Part shown: positions 33,701 through 42,529 of the stretch, piece by piece
How positions within the stretch are numbered: the stretch's first letter is position 1
How the letters are laid out: the number at the start of each line of letters is the position of its first letter
NCBI GenBank assembly: GCA_031552235.1
Contig: JAVBMR010000003.1
Span: 1-64,000 of the forward strand
Reading direction: 5' to 3'
DNA from: WRDF01 sp031552235
GTDB taxonomy: Bacteria; Bacteroidota; Bacteroidia; Bacteroidales; Rikenellaceae
Length of the DNA stretch: 64,000 nucleotides
The notes under the pieces: generated by a model
What the model was told of the DNA's origin: nothing
Database searches by the model: none
Seen by the model: the letters and a program-made list of their open reading frames with translations, nothing else
Translations under genes and position numbers: made by a program

Positions 33701-36700
33701 GATATTCGCGGCCGAGATCGAAGACGCCATCGCCATATTCGTGAAATACTGGCTCCGGTTCGCCGAACAGCGTGCCGACGCGGCCAACAAGGAGGTCGAA
33801 ACGCGCGACCTGGTGGCAAACATGTTCAACATCAAGAAGAACAGCGTTTTCATCAGCACCATCATCGCCGACTACGAAAAATCGGCGAAATACGCCAAGG
33901 ACAAAGCCCCGTCGCTCCAGATACGCGACGTGCGCACGCTTTACCACACCTCGCCCGAGAAGAGCGGTGTAACTATCACAACCATCGGACGTTCGCCCAA
34001 CTCGGTGATCGAGCTCCACGGCGACCTGATCGGCTCGTGCAAGGACGTGTTCGAATTCATCCGCAGCACGGCGTTCACCAAAATATATGAGAACCTGCTT
34101 GCGCAGATTTACAAAAACATCCCGGCCATCGCCGACCTCGACTTCAATACCGTAAGTTCAAGGTATTCGAAAGCCGTGATACTCAAATACATCACCAACA
34201 AGCGTACGTTCCAGCCGAACAACCACGTACTGGACGATCCGGAGGAGATGAACGTCATGCGCGAGGTGTTGATCGAAATGGAAAACCTGTTGTTCTCGGA
34301 CAGCAAGATGAAGATCGCCGCGGTGTGCGCCACGGGCGACCCGGCCCTCGACAAGGCCAAACTCGAAGGCATCAACTCGATCATCAAGAAATATATCAGC
34401 GAGATCCTGCTCCACTTCAACCTTCCGTTCGAGAAAGAAAGCCTCGAACCGAGCCGCCGCCAGATCATCAACACGGCCGGCCAGTGCTTCGAGCAGCTCA
34501 CGGGCCTCAAACTCAAGGACCTGAACCTGAACATCTGGATAAACGAGTTCGTGACGAACCTGCGCGAAAAGCCGGAATTCAACGACATCCTGCTCTCGGA
34601 CAAGAGCATCGGCTACATCCTCGACGCTGTCGCCAGGGGCATCGACCGTTCGGACGACATAAAGGACAAGATACTCTACCTCTACCTGCTGGACAACGAC
34701 AACTCGTTCTACAACATGGTGATGGAGCGCCTGCGTTACTTCAGCGACCGCATCAACGAAATGGAAGACGGCGAGCAGAAAATGTTTACCGAAGAGTTCG
34801 TGACGAGCATCCTGCCGACGCAGCTCGACGAGATCAACCGCTACATCCTGCGCCGCCGCGACATCAAGATCAGCGACGACGAGCTCTATATCGTCACGCG
34901 CAAGGTTGCCCGTTTCTACATCGGCCTCATTCGCCGCACGAAGAACACGGACTACTACAACCGTTATGCCCACACGCTGGTGCGCCTCGTGGAAACACAG
35001 TTCCGCAAGCAGAATTCGAGCGTGAACGAAATGGTGCAACACGGCATCTCGATCTACAAGGGTTTCGAAATGGAGGACAAGAGCCTCGAAACGTTCGAGG
35101 GCGGTAAGTTCGCGTGGATCAACGACCTTATGTCGAAGTGCGGGGTTATCAGCTCGGAGCAGCCCGTACAGGCCCACACACGCATCGTTACCGACGCCAA
35201 AAAGCGCGAATACCCGTTCCACAAGGTAGACCGCATGGAGGTTAAGCGCGTGAACGCGGGCGGCGACGGCGAAAGCCCCGTGGACTACATCCGCTTCATC
35301 AACCCGCTCCCGGAATCTTCGTTCTTCACCGACCGCCTCGCGCGCTTCGTGGCCAACATGGACTCGGACGACTACCGCTGCAAGGTGGTTAAGCACGGCA
35401 TCGTGAAGGAGCTGGTGATCTTCCAGAAGGGCTACATGAAATACCTGACGGACAACTACCGCCTGAACTACACCGAAGACATCTCGCTGCACGACATCAA
35501 GAATTTCGTGCCGGACGTGATAAGCCTCCTTGGCGCTCCCGAAAAGCTCATTTCGTTCCCGCAGATCGGATATTTCGACATCAAGGGGCCGCAGGGCAAC
35601 ATCAAGACCATCGTAACCCCGCTGAAATCGGAGGCAGACTACTTCGGCGACGTGAAGAAACCGCGCCTTACCGTTATCAACGAGAAGGTTAAAGAAATGG
35701 GCGGTATCCCGCGCCACGGCTCGCTGTTCCTCGTGGAAGAGAACGACGGCAGCGTGTTCGTGATCGAGATCAACGGCGACAGCGGCGTGGGCAAGAGCGA
35801 GATGATCGCGGCGTTCGTGCTTCGCTGGCTGCGCAACAACCTCGAAGGCATACGTTCGATCAAGAACATCGCCGGCGACATGTTCCACGAGTTCCAGGAC
35901 GCGGACGGCAACCTCTACGGCATCGGAACCGAGGTGGGCGACTTCTCGCGCACCACCGACTTCGACCCGGACTACATCCGCTACTACAAATACCTGTTCG
36001 AAACGAGCGCCGACAGCAACGTGACCGACCTCAACGCCCGCAGCACCGTGAGCGGCATGTGCGACATCACTATGCCCTACAAGATCGACATCATGCTGAG
36101 CGCCAGCAACTACGCGAAACAGGAAGGCGGCATCACGCGTGTCGACAACCCGGAGAACTTCCTCCTCTACATCGACGCGCACGGCGAACGCAAGGAAAAA
36201 GCCACGAGCCAGGACGGCCCCAACTTCCAGCGCACGCTGAAACGCTACACGGCCGACAAAAACATCGTGGACGTCATAGCCAAGCACGGCAACTACCTCG
36301 ACGACGTTCTCGACTGGGAATACGTTTCGGAAGAGAAGAAATACTACCTCGCGTCATCGTACAAGCTGCTCGACAAGATCAACATACTCGACGTAGTGAA
36401 GATGATCTTCGGAGGCAAGAGCTACAAGGCCAACGGAGTGAAGTACCGCATCGACGACATTTCGTTCGATATGATACAGAACCGCTTCATCGCCTCGGTT
36501 AGCTATAAGGACGGCGAAAACGAATTCTCGACCGACGCCATACTCGACCGTCAGATATTCAGTGCGATATACGACTCGCTGGCCTCTACCCCGGGCGGAC
36601 AGCCGTTCATCTCGGAAGAGCACCAGCTCGAAACCGTACAGACGCTTATCAACGTACTGCGCGGCGGCAAAGACGGCAAAGGCAAGGCGCGCCACATACA

Positions 36701-37409
36701 GTACGGCGTACTCTCGACCGAGATCGGCAAGAAAGGCCGTGAGATCACAGGCCCGCAGAAAGCCGCGGCAGCCCTCAAACAGCTGATCCAGGAAGTGCGC
36801 ATTTCGCGCCCCGAAATCAACGAAGGCAAGATCAAGGTCAAGAGGCTGCTCAACGAGAAGTACCACCACATCTTCGGCGGCGACATGAACAGCGGCGAAA
36901 TATGGCGCTACAACTTCTACCTCTACCAGCTTGAGAACATGCGCAAGGCCGACATCCGCCGCATGGACAACAAGAACAAGAAGGTGGACATTTCGAACCT
37001 CGTCGATTTCTGCCCTGTGGACAAGAGCAAGGAATTCAGCCCGCTTCTCGTGAACCCGAACCTCAACATCGAGCTTACCAGCTTCGGCGAAACGTTCGAG
37101 GAACTCATGAGCCTGCCTAACTACCCGGCGTTCGCCGAGGAATTCGCAGAGCGCGTGGACAAACTCTACATTGCCGAAGGGTACAGCCGCGAAACGAACA
37201 TCAACAACATGATCGTGCAGCTGCTCCTGATGGAAGAGTACATCTCGACCGACGACATCGCACGCGGAAGCGTTATCGAGAAGGTGAACCGTGAAACCAT
37301 CGCCGCCGCCAAGTACGCGGTCGTGAAACACCTCTCGGAACTCGATTCGAAAGCAGGCGCCAAAGCCGAACCGGCAGCGAAGCCTAAGAAAACCAACGGC
37401 AAGGCGTAA
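30705..37409 (+). CDS. giant multidomain protein with PLP aminotransferase-like and HPrK/PEPCK-like domains
   Basis: 2,234 residues, no signal peptide or membrane segment, so cytosolic. Residues 1-600 are mostly helical and unrecognised. A fold-type I aminotransferase core follows: NDPNNPTG at 671-678, FLDEAYAES with Asp704 and Tyr707, the PLP lysine candidate Lys748 in STTKNLCATGERLG, and the carboxylate-binding Arg984 in LVRFSAGG. Residues about 1050-1600 are again unassigned. At 1691-1699 NGDSGVGKSE gives GDSGVGKSE, a P-loop of HPr-kinase/PEP-carboxykinase type, followed by RTTDFDPDYIRYYKYLFETS and DITMPYKIDIML, which resemble the PEPCK order. The Ala/Lys-rich tail is disordered. It is monocistronic, with its own promoter and terminator. 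Similar giant aminotransferase-annotated proteins exist in Bacteroidetes; the function is unknown to me. Confidence 0.75.
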   Translation: MKITGQPKAFLSNEAKQMLNLYQSLGERAEIFLPRHIFDNLTNFVKLCMDEPDDPAKQQAEINQYLLKFREDIPGYVDVSLMLIPHNDSKAFELSAKRGQFVKRINDVIDTDATTPEFRKPLVNIRNTHDFSVGTPPVTDRHIEFMSQLQLGGHVRDLRKYRDVIGVTGDINEAHWNYMMDTLEQMISQSTHYTTAAEKQDFLNRSCWTVNFKGLNGMIRTIVSGNADKAVELLKGDVFGKAAVVVCDTPDPKELFEKMMADTTSVFVVKVPHARINHYAGPEWFPLLTRLIIVDDSKESRSSNTSLVFAFHNGIINTLNKVHTKKLGSAANTQLNLRLILENVNESYLREFREKIENQIVIYGQELDAMLREQTGSSDDMDKRITLFKLDAFSRQLVQDKFSLEKLRDFIFFLENCHKPESKQVQTQELIDEFESRMNDYFYGGNKLIDIVTILEGGGRNQIRTFGQYLRGRAVGSPNSKVLYACKLILDIIPSTYERTLHNHFHKNFGINLFLERYKEYISKIGKDADNKGRFEKFLIDLGIRDKYFALSEEDKDIVKKFLSALGNLDQTSISDSVQMIIRDLLFNPNGKPKPYIIYNAQQAWEYKDLLPDDVFDINPFDIEIENLEDGRMAYERLTDRLLRIKSTLALFDESGSLWDLFCENTTILINDPNNPTGFTDVNTEPVNNFLKFMNSSKITLFLDEAYAESVTVADKEMPKWRTISRYIMNNINAQSRIKAISSLSTTKNLCATGERLGAIATTPQAAEFAKFARKCNSAEHGNNNSLLMLNNALETAQEAKCIKDTIEAKLPKNASRTNIRKCLVGYIKQQIEKTEQYNVKSKGSQLHKTAGFEGSPLYLFLLTELKALDKLDVLGLPDDFKYNDEPFFSYWQGKLVKNLNRFRVNKNFREESLKRLSMSKELAAKVIADYKTDAIEVLDSDGTYLFDLRIKGEPSYADMLTFCKGLSQSRGIALVPYPTGLVRFSAGGYIKDSKESRKIFAAEIEDAIAIFVKYWLRFAEQRADAANKEVETRDLVANMFNIKKNSVFISTIIADYEKSAKYAKDKAPSLQIRDVRTLYHTSPEKSGVTITTIGRSPNSVIELHGDLIGSCKDVFEFIRSTAFTKIYENLLAQIYKNIPAIADLDFNTVSSRYSKAVILKYITNKRTFQPNNHVLDDPEEMNVMREVLIEMENLLFSDSKMKIAAVCATGDPALDKAKLEGINSIIKKYISEILLHFNLPFEKESLEPSRRQIINTAGQCFEQLTGLKLKDLNLNIWINEFVTNLREKPEFNDILLSDKSIGYILDAVARGIDRSDDIKDKILYLYLLDNDNSFYNMVMERLRYFSDRINEMEDGEQKMFTEEFVTSILPTQLDEINRYILRRRDIKISDDELYIVTRKVARFYIGLIRRTKNTDYYNRYAHTLVRLVETQFRKQNSSVNEMVQHGISIYKGFEMEDKSLETFEGGKFAWINDLMSKCGVISSEQPVQAHTRIVTDAKKREYPFHKVDRMEVKRVNAGGDGESPVDYIRFINPLPESSFFTDRLARFVANMDSDDYRCKVVKHGIVKELVIFQKGYMKYLTDNYRLNYTEDISLHDIKNFVPDVISLLGAPEKLISFPQIGYFDIKGPQGNIKTIVTPLKSEADYFGDVKKPRLTVINEKVKEMGGIPRHGSLFLVEENDGSVFVIEINGDSGVGKSEMIAAFVLRWLRNNLEGIRSIKNIAGDMFHEFQDADGNLYGIGTEVGDFSRTTDFDPDYIRYYKYLFETSADSNVTDLNARSTVSGMCDITMPYKIDIMLSASNYAKQEGGITRVDNPENFLLYIDAHGERKEKATSQDGPNFQRTLKRYTADKNIVDVIAKHGNYLDDVLDWEYVSEEKKYYLASSYKLLDKINILDVVKMIFGGKSYKANGVKYRIDDISFDMIQNRFIASVSYKDGENEFSTDAILDRQIFSAIYDSLASTPGGQPFISEEHQLETVQTLINVLRGGKDGKGKARHIQYGVLSTEIGKKGREITGPQKAAAALKQLIQEVRISRPEINEGKIKVKRLLNEKYHHIFGGDMNSGEIWRYNFYLYQLENMRKADIRRMDNKNKKVDISNLVDFCPVDKSKEFSPLLVNPNLNIELTSFGETFEELMSLPNYPAFAEEFAERVDKLYIAEGYSRETNINNMIVQLLLMEEYISTDDIARGSVIEKVNRETIAAAKYAVVKHLSELDSKAGAKAEPAAKPKKTNGKA

Positions 37410-37428
37410 CCTTCCGGCAACAAGCAAC

Positions 37429-37470
37429 AAAAAAGGAGCGGCCCTCGATCGAGGGCCGCTCCTTTTATTG
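37429..37470. terminator. bidirectional terminator after the giant gene
   Basis: A perfect 18 bp inverted repeat (37431-37448 with 37449-37466, centre CGATCG) flanked by A and T runs, between convergent genes. Confidence 0.85.
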
Positions 37471-37492
37471 CATTAAATCTGAAGATATTAAA

Positions 37493-38464
37493 CTACAGCG
37501 TTTCCACGATCTTCCGCTGCCTGTTGAAGAAATCGATGCGGTGCATCTCGCCGCTCTGCGATATCAGGATCGAGAATTTGGTAAGGGATGTGATCCAGTC
37601 GTGCATGGCTTTGTACAACTCGGGATCTTTCGAGGTAAGCATATTGATGGAATACACTTTCAGCATCCCCACATGGAAGTTGTTCACTTTCATGCAGCCA
37701 TATGTCGCTTCGAAATTGACATTCGCGACATACATATACACATTGTTCCCGTTGGAATATTTCCCCATCGTAGCTATAAGCTCCATTTCATCCGCTATCG
37801 AAAGCAATTCCTCCTTCATCTTGAGCACACTCTCAGGACTGATAAGGCCTATGCCTGCAAAATAACGTATATCCTTGACCACGGATTCAAAGAGGCTCGC
37901 GTCCCATATGAACAGGCTCGTTTTGAAATTTTTATGGGCGTTGACATATTGCTCGTGTATTCCTTTTATCTCGTCGGGCATCTCGAACTTTTCGAATTTC
38001 TTCGAAAAATCCACCTGATCATATTGATAAAGCCATCTGTAGAACTGAAATTTCGGCAGCATCTCACATTGGAGCAGGAAGACGAGAGGAATGGTATTCG
38101 CAGAAAATGCCACCTCGGAATTCTCCCCCTTGGAAATGGCCGCCACCTCTCTCGAATAATGGTGCATTACCTGATAGTAGGATTGGAACGGGCTATTGGC
38201 CTTGAATACATTAATGTCGAACAGTGCGTTACCCGGGGTGGTTGTACCTATGAGTTTATCCACCGATATCCCCAGCTTATGGGAAATAGTGGCCGCTTCG
38301 GCCAGGGTAAAAGGCACCTCGCTCCGAAGCCTGCGGTAAACCGCCTCTTTGCCTATAAAAAGGATATCCATTAACACTTTCGCAACGCTTGTCCCTTCCG
38401 GAAGTTTAGCGCGCATTTCTTCTATCAAGCCGATGTTTAATTGTTCTGGTGTCATAATAGCCAT
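37493..38464 (-). CDS. helix-turn-helix transcriptional regulator (Bacteroidetes type)
   Basis: A 323-residue protein. The N-terminal 75 residues form a helix-turn-helix: SVAKVLMDILFIGKEAVYRR, then LRSEVPFTLAEAATISHKLG with ISVDKLIG, similar to the BetR/XRE-like regulators common in Bacteroides. The remaining 245 residues are helical, without a recognised ligand fold, and include FYRWLYQYDQVDF and GISLIS-like stretches. The target genes are unknown; it is convergent with the giant gene and not obviously in an operon. A second Met three codons in (at 38455) is an equally good start. Confidence 0.7.
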   Translation of the reverse strand: MAIMTPEQLNIGLIEEMRAKLPEGTSVAKVLMDILFIGKEAVYRRLRSEVPFTLAEAATISHKLGISVDKLIGTTTPGNALFDINVFKANSPFQSYYQVMHHYSREVAAISKGENSEVAFSANTIPLVFLLQCEMLPKFQFYRWLYQYDQVDFSKKFEKFEMPDEIKGIHEQYVNAHKNFKTSLFIWDASLFESVVKDIRYFAGIGLISPESVLKMKEELLSIADEMELIATMGKYSNGNNVYMYVANVNFEATYGCMKVNNFHVGMLKVYSINMLTSKDPELYKAMHDWITSLTKFSILISQSGEMHRIDFFNRQRKIVETL

Positions 38465-38719
38465 TTAAATTTCTGTTTTCCGATTCTTGCATGGCTAAAA
38501 CTAAACATAAAATGCCGAGGTCAATCCCAGGCATTTCATATAGAAAATTACAAAAACACTCCTTTCGGAAATCGAAACACTTCGAAAATGACACATGCGT
38601 ATAGCGTGTGGGCGACACGACAAAAGAGAGCAAATACTCCGTTACGCTAATTATGAAATAAAACTGAAATAATAAGACTGCGGCGCGAATGCGTCCTGTG
38701 GCCGTGTACCATCGAAATG

Positions 38720-40039
38720 CTATTCGGATTGCCTTATTTCATCGACCCGGCGATCGATGCGGCCGTAAAGGTTTTCCAGATCCCATCCTTTCAGCTTGCC
38801 GTTCCCGACAAGCACCTTGCCGTCCGCGATTACGGTATCGACATCGCCGCTTTTCGCACAATACACAAGATTGGCAATAATATCCGTCTGCGGATGGAGG
38901 TGCGGCCTATTCATGTCTATCATTATGATATCGGCCAACATGCCTTCTTTCAGTTGCCCTATCCTGCCGCCGAGCCCGATGGCTTTGGCAGCGTTGACGG
39001 TAGCCATCTTCAATACTTCCCACGCCGGCAACACGCACGGATCGCTCTGGGCGACTTTTTGCAGGAACGAGGCGCTGCGCATCTCCTCCCACATATCGAG
39101 GTCATTGTTGGAACTCGCCCCGTCTGTACCAATTGTTACATTAATATTTTCGGCGAGCATTTTGGCTACGGGAGAGATACCGCTGGCCAACTTCATATTG
39201 CTCTGCGGATTATGCGACACCGAAACGCCCCGGTCTGCGAATATCCGTATATCCGCATCGGTCACATGGACGCAATGGACGGCAACAGTGGACGGGCCGA
39301 GCAATCCCAGACTGTCAAGATATGCGACAGGGGTCATCCCGGCTTGTTCGCGCATAATATCCATCTCATCAATGGTTTCCGCCACATGGATATGCAGGCC
39401 CAGGCCATGTTTTTCCGCTATCTCTTTGGCATACAGCAGGCTCTCGCGAGAAACGGTATAAGGAGAATGACAGGCCACCATGGGCGTTATCCTGCTTCCG
39501 GCCCCGCGCTCCCGGCACATCGCGATGAGCGCGGCAAGGTCTTTCTCGAACCTGTCGTGGTTGTCGTTCATCAGCGTCGTGGACAGCACGGCACGCATTC
39601 CGGCCTCAGCCACCACCTGCGCGATCGCGGCCTCATGGAAATACATGTCGAGGAAGCATGTCGTACCTCCCAAAAGCATCTCGGCCACGCCAAGCTCCGC
39701 CCCCAGCCTTATATCGTCTTCGGTCATGCGGGCCTCGAAGGGCCAGATATGCCCTTTCAGCCACTTCATCAGGGGCAGGTCGTCGGCATAGGAACGCATG
39801 AGCGTCATGGGCGTATGGCAATGGGTGTTTATCAACCCGGGCATCACGGCGAAGCCGCGGCCGTCGATCTCGGTCAGGTCGCCTGAAAACCGCTTCCTGA
39901 AAGCCTCTGCCCCGGTTCCATCCCGATCGACCATGGCGATGACATTCCCCTCGATCCCTACGGAACCGCGGAAATACTTCTTCCCGCCAAGTTCATACAT
40001 CGGTATGACAATGGCGTCACTGATCAGGATATTACCCAT
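38720..40039 (-). CDS. amidohydrolase, MTA/SAH deaminase type
   Basis: A 439-residue metal-dependent deaminase of the TRZ/ATZ (MtaD) group. Zinc ligands are seen in NTHCH (His73, His75), HIHVAET and VHCVHV, and the catalytic Asp in GTDGASSNND. The family deaminates S-adenosylhomocysteine, methylthioadenosine or 5'-deoxyadenosine. The C-terminus carries the urease-like KEGMLADIIMIDMNRP block. It lies 46 bases after the DUF1573 gene and is the last gene of the minus-strand TonB cluster, perhaps only through proximity. Confidence 0.85.
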   Translation of the reverse strand: MGNILISDAIVIPMYELGGKKYFRGSVGIEGNVIAMVDRDGTGAEAFRKRFSGDLTEIDGRGFAVMPGLINTHCHTPMTLMRSYADDLPLMKWLKGHIWPFEARMTEDDIRLGAELGVAEMLLGGTTCFLDMYFHEAAIAQVVAEAGMRAVLSTTLMNDNHDRFEKDLAALIAMCRERGAGSRITPMVACHSPYTVSRESLLYAKEIAEKHGLGLHIHVAETIDEMDIMREQAGMTPVAYLDSLGLLGPSTVAVHCVHVTDADIRIFADRGVSVSHNPQSNMKLASGISPVAKMLAENINVTIGTDGASSNNDLDMWEEMRSASFLQKVAQSDPCVLPAWEVLKMATVNAAKAIGLGGRIGQLKEGMLADIIMIDMNRPHLHPQTDIIANLVYCAKSGDVDTVIADGKVLVGNGKLKGWDLENLYGRIDRRVDEIRQSE

Positions 40040-40085
40040 ATGACATGTTTTGAATCAGGCCTGCGGAGGGCTGGCCACGCGCGGA

Positions 40086-40565
40086 TTACTCCACTACTTC
40101 GCCTTTGGTAAAGATTATATGCCTTGCCTCGCTGTCGTTCGAGTAGATCTGTATGGCCTTATGGAACACGCCCTTTTGTTTCTTCGGGTCGTATGTGATG
40201 GTTATCTTGCCCGAGGCGCCCGGCATGACAGGCTTCTTAGGGTAATCGATGCTTGTACATTTACACGAGATCATGACCTTGGTGATAACAAGCGGTTTGT
40301 TCCCCGTGTTCTTAAAGGTCAGGCTGCCGGTCTTCTTGCCGCCGTTTTCCTTTATCTTTCCGAAATCGTACTCCGTGATCTCACCAAAATCGAGACGGGC
40401 GCCGTCCGCTGTGGCCTTTTTCACTGTGGAGTCCTGCGCAGGTGCGGCGCTTTTCGCCGCGGGCGCAGATGCCGCGGGTGTGGACGTCCCCTGTGCCGCT
40501 GCCACGGCGGCGCAGAACGTCAGGACGCCTGCCGACAGGAATATATTGCGAAATATATTTTTCAT
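40086..40565 (-). CDS. DUF1573 domain periplasmic protein
   Basis: A 159-residue secreted protein. The signal peptide MKNIFRNIFLSAGVLTFCAA is followed by a low-complexity Ala/Pro linker, then the DUF1573 immunoglobulin-like domain (ITEYDFGKIKENGGKKTGSL, NTGNKPLVITKVMISCKCTS, PGASGKITITYDPKKQKG). This domain is widespread in Bacteroidetes envelopes; the exact role is unknown. It starts two bases after the TonB gene, so it is part of the tolQ-exbD-tonB transcript. Confidence 0.9.
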   Translation of the reverse strand: MKNIFRNIFLSAGVLTFCAAVAAAQGTSTPAASAPAAKSAAPAQDSTVKKATADGARLDFGEITEYDFGKIKENGGKKTGSLTFKNTGNKPLVITKVMISCKCTSIDYPKKPVMPGASGKITITYDPKKQKGVFHKAIQIYSNDSEARHIIFTKGEVVE

Positions 40566-40567
40566 TG

Positions 40568-41374
40568 CTACTGGAGCTTAAAGTTATATGTGATTGTACC
40601 TGTTTGGATTTCCCGGTTTACGCGGCTGAAGCGAGCCTGGCGTGCCGCGCGTATTGCCGCGTTGATAAGCTCCGGGGCATTCGTCGTCGACCCTGCCGGA
40701 CGGTATTGGGCGTTCACTATTTTGCCATCGCCGTCCACCGTTATTTCGACAATTACTTTGCCGCCCTTGTTAACATTATACGCAGGCAAAGGAAGTGCTC
40801 CCACAATACTGCGGCCGGCAAGGTTGAAACTGTTGCCGTCCGCGCCCATGCCCGTACCCTCGTGGCTTCCCTCGGGCGCGCCTTCAGGGACACCCTGGTT
40901 ACCGTCGCCCTCGCCCACGCCTTCCGAGGAAGACGAACTGCCCTCGGTACGTCCCGGGAAACTCAGCCTTGGGTCGGCCACGCGCGGTTGCTCCTCGACC
41001 GGGGTGGTCTGGGCTGGCGTTCTCTCACCCGGTTGCGTCACATCTGTACGCTGTGGACGGCGCTGGGTAGCTGTCTGGGCAACCTCGGGCGCATCGTCGT
41101 TATCCTGCGTCAACAGCGGATCCTCATCGCGCTGCGGAGCTGTCTGCTGTTGCTGCTGCGACTGTCTCGGCGCGACCGAATTGGGGCGCGGGTCCGACGT
41201 TCCCGAAGCGCTCTCGACATCCCCGAAGTTCACAAGGATGCCCTGCCCCACCTGCGGTTCCTGGAACGAGAATTTCACAACAAGCAAAAGCACGGCCCAT
41301 ATGACGACATACGCTATCCCCGCCAGAATACCCGTGCGCTTGCCGGTCCTATTTTCGGTTTCGTAATAATACAT
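40568..41374 (-). CDS. TonB-family energy transducer
   Basis: A 268-residue inner-membrane protein. The N-terminal YYYETENRTGKRTG is cytoplasmic, one transmembrane helix follows (ILAGIAYVVIWAVLLLVVKF), then a long Pro/Gln/Ser/Glu-rich periplasmic span (about residues 45-180), then a TonB C-terminal domain ending IQTGTITYNFKLQ. It transmits proton-motive energy from TolQ/ExbB and ExbD to outer-membrane receptors or to Tol/Pal functions. It starts four bases after exbD. Confidence 0.88.
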   Translation of the reverse strand: MYYYETENRTGKRTGILAGIAYVVIWAVLLLVVKFSFQEPQVGQGILVNFGDVESASGTSDPRPNSVAPRQSQQQQQTAPQRDEDPLLTQDNDDAPEVAQTATQRRPQRTDVTQPGERTPAQTTPVEEQPRVADPRLSFPGRTEGSSSSSEGVGEGDGNQGVPEGAPEGSHEGTGMGADGNSFNLAGRSIVGALPLPAYNVNKGGKVIVEITVDGDGKIVNAQYRPAGSTTNAPELINAAIRAARQARFSRVNREIQTGTITYNFKLQ

Positions 41375-41378
41375 CGGT

Positions 41379-41771
41379 CTACAATGGCGCCGTTGCGAGT
41401 ATCATCTGGTAGTTGTTGTCCTTGGCAATGTTCATCACCTTGACTATCTCTTCCACCGGCACGCTCTTGTCGGCATGCAGCGAGAAGATGGGTTTGTCCA
41501 AGGTGCCGAGTATCGCGCCGAGTTTCCCTTCGAGTTCTGCAAAAGGAACGTATTCTTCCTCGACATAGTATTGAAGGTCGCCGGTAATCGATACCGTGGT
41601 GTACGGTTTCACATTGAGCTGGTTGCTGCTCTTGGGCAGTACCAGCCTCAACGCGTTGGGGTTTATGAGCGTTGTCGATATAAGCAGGAACACGAGCAGC
41701 AGGAACACGATGTCGGACATCGACGCCATGCTGAACGATGAATCTACTTTCGAGCCTCTTTTAATAGCCAT
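41379..41771 (-). CDS. biopolymer transport protein ExbD/TolR
   Basis: A 130-residue inner-membrane component. One transmembrane helix with the conserved functional Asp is seen in FSMASMSDIVFLLLVFLLIS; the periplasmic part contains DKSVPVEEIVKVMNIAKDN, typical of ExbD/TolR. It forms the proton channel with the TolQ/ExbB protein encoded 29 bases upstream. Confidence 0.93.
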   Translation of the reverse strand: MAIKRGSKVDSSFSMASMSDIVFLLLVFLLISTTLINPNALRLVLPKSSNQLNVKPYTTVSITGDLQYYVEEEYVPFAELEGKLGAILGTLDKPIFSLHADKSVPVEEIVKVMNIAKDNNYQMILATAPL

Positions 41772-41800
41772 AGTCGCTTTATCTTAAATTTGCCGGCAGC

Positions 41801-42490
41801 CTATTTTTCGACCGGCTGGTTAAGGATATCCATGAACGCTATCGAGTTGGCCTCCATCTGGAACACCAGTTTCTCGATCCTCTGCACGAGGTAGTTGTAA
41901 CCGAAGTATGCCGGGATACCCACTATAAGACCGCCCACGGTAGTTATCATCGCCACATACATACCTCCCGCGAGCAGGGGCATATCGACAGTCCCTCCGG
42001 CGTTCGACATATCCATGAACGCCTGCACGAGGCCTATTACGGTACCGAGGAAACCGAGCATCGGCGCGCCGCCTGCGATTGTGGCCAGGAACGGGAGGCC
42101 GCTCTCAAGCCTCGAAACTTCGAGGTTGGCGACGTTCTCTATCGAGGTCTGCACATCGGCCATCGGGCGTCCGATGCGCTCGATCCCCTTGATGACCATC
42201 CTTGCGACGGGCGTATCGGTCGATTTGCAGAGGTTTACCGCAGCGGCGATCTTGCCCTCGTAGATGTAGTCGCGTATGCGGTTCATGAAATTGGAGTCCC
42301 ATTTCGAAGCCTTGTTTATCGCGATGAAGCGTTCCACGAAGATGAATACCGTCACGCCAGCCAGCGCCAGAAGCACCCACATGATCCAACCACCGGCCAG
42401 GAACAACTCGCCCAGTTTCATTGATTTCGTAGTTTCCTCGATTACCATCGCGGTCGAATCTGCTACCGCCGCCTGAAGAAAAAAAGCCAT
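41801..42490 (-). CDS. MotA/TolQ/ExbB proton channel protein
   Basis: A 229-residue inner-membrane protein with three transmembrane helices. The N-terminal extension precedes GGWIMWVLLALAGVTVFIFV; the family core is LPFLATIAGGAPMLGFLGTV and GMYVAMITTVGGLIVGIPAY. It supplies the proton path for ExbD and TonB. It is first of the tolQ-exbD-tonB-DUF1573 genes; a -7 element sits at 42542-42549 inside the end of the TamB gene. Confidence 0.93.
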   Translation of the reverse strand: MAFFLQAAVADSTAMVIEETTKSMKLGELFLAGGWIMWVLLALAGVTVFIFVERFIAINKASKWDSNFMNRIRDYIYEGKIAAAVNLCKSTDTPVARMVIKGIERIGRPMADVQTSIENVANLEVSRLESGLPFLATIAGGAPMLGFLGTVIGLVQAFMDMSNAGGTVDMPLLAGGMYVAMITTVGGLIVGIPAYFGYNYLVQRIEKLVFQMEANSIAFMDILNQPVEK

Positions 42491-42529
42491 GATTTTTTAA
42501 TTTTTATGTTTGTATTTATTCTTTCCTAA

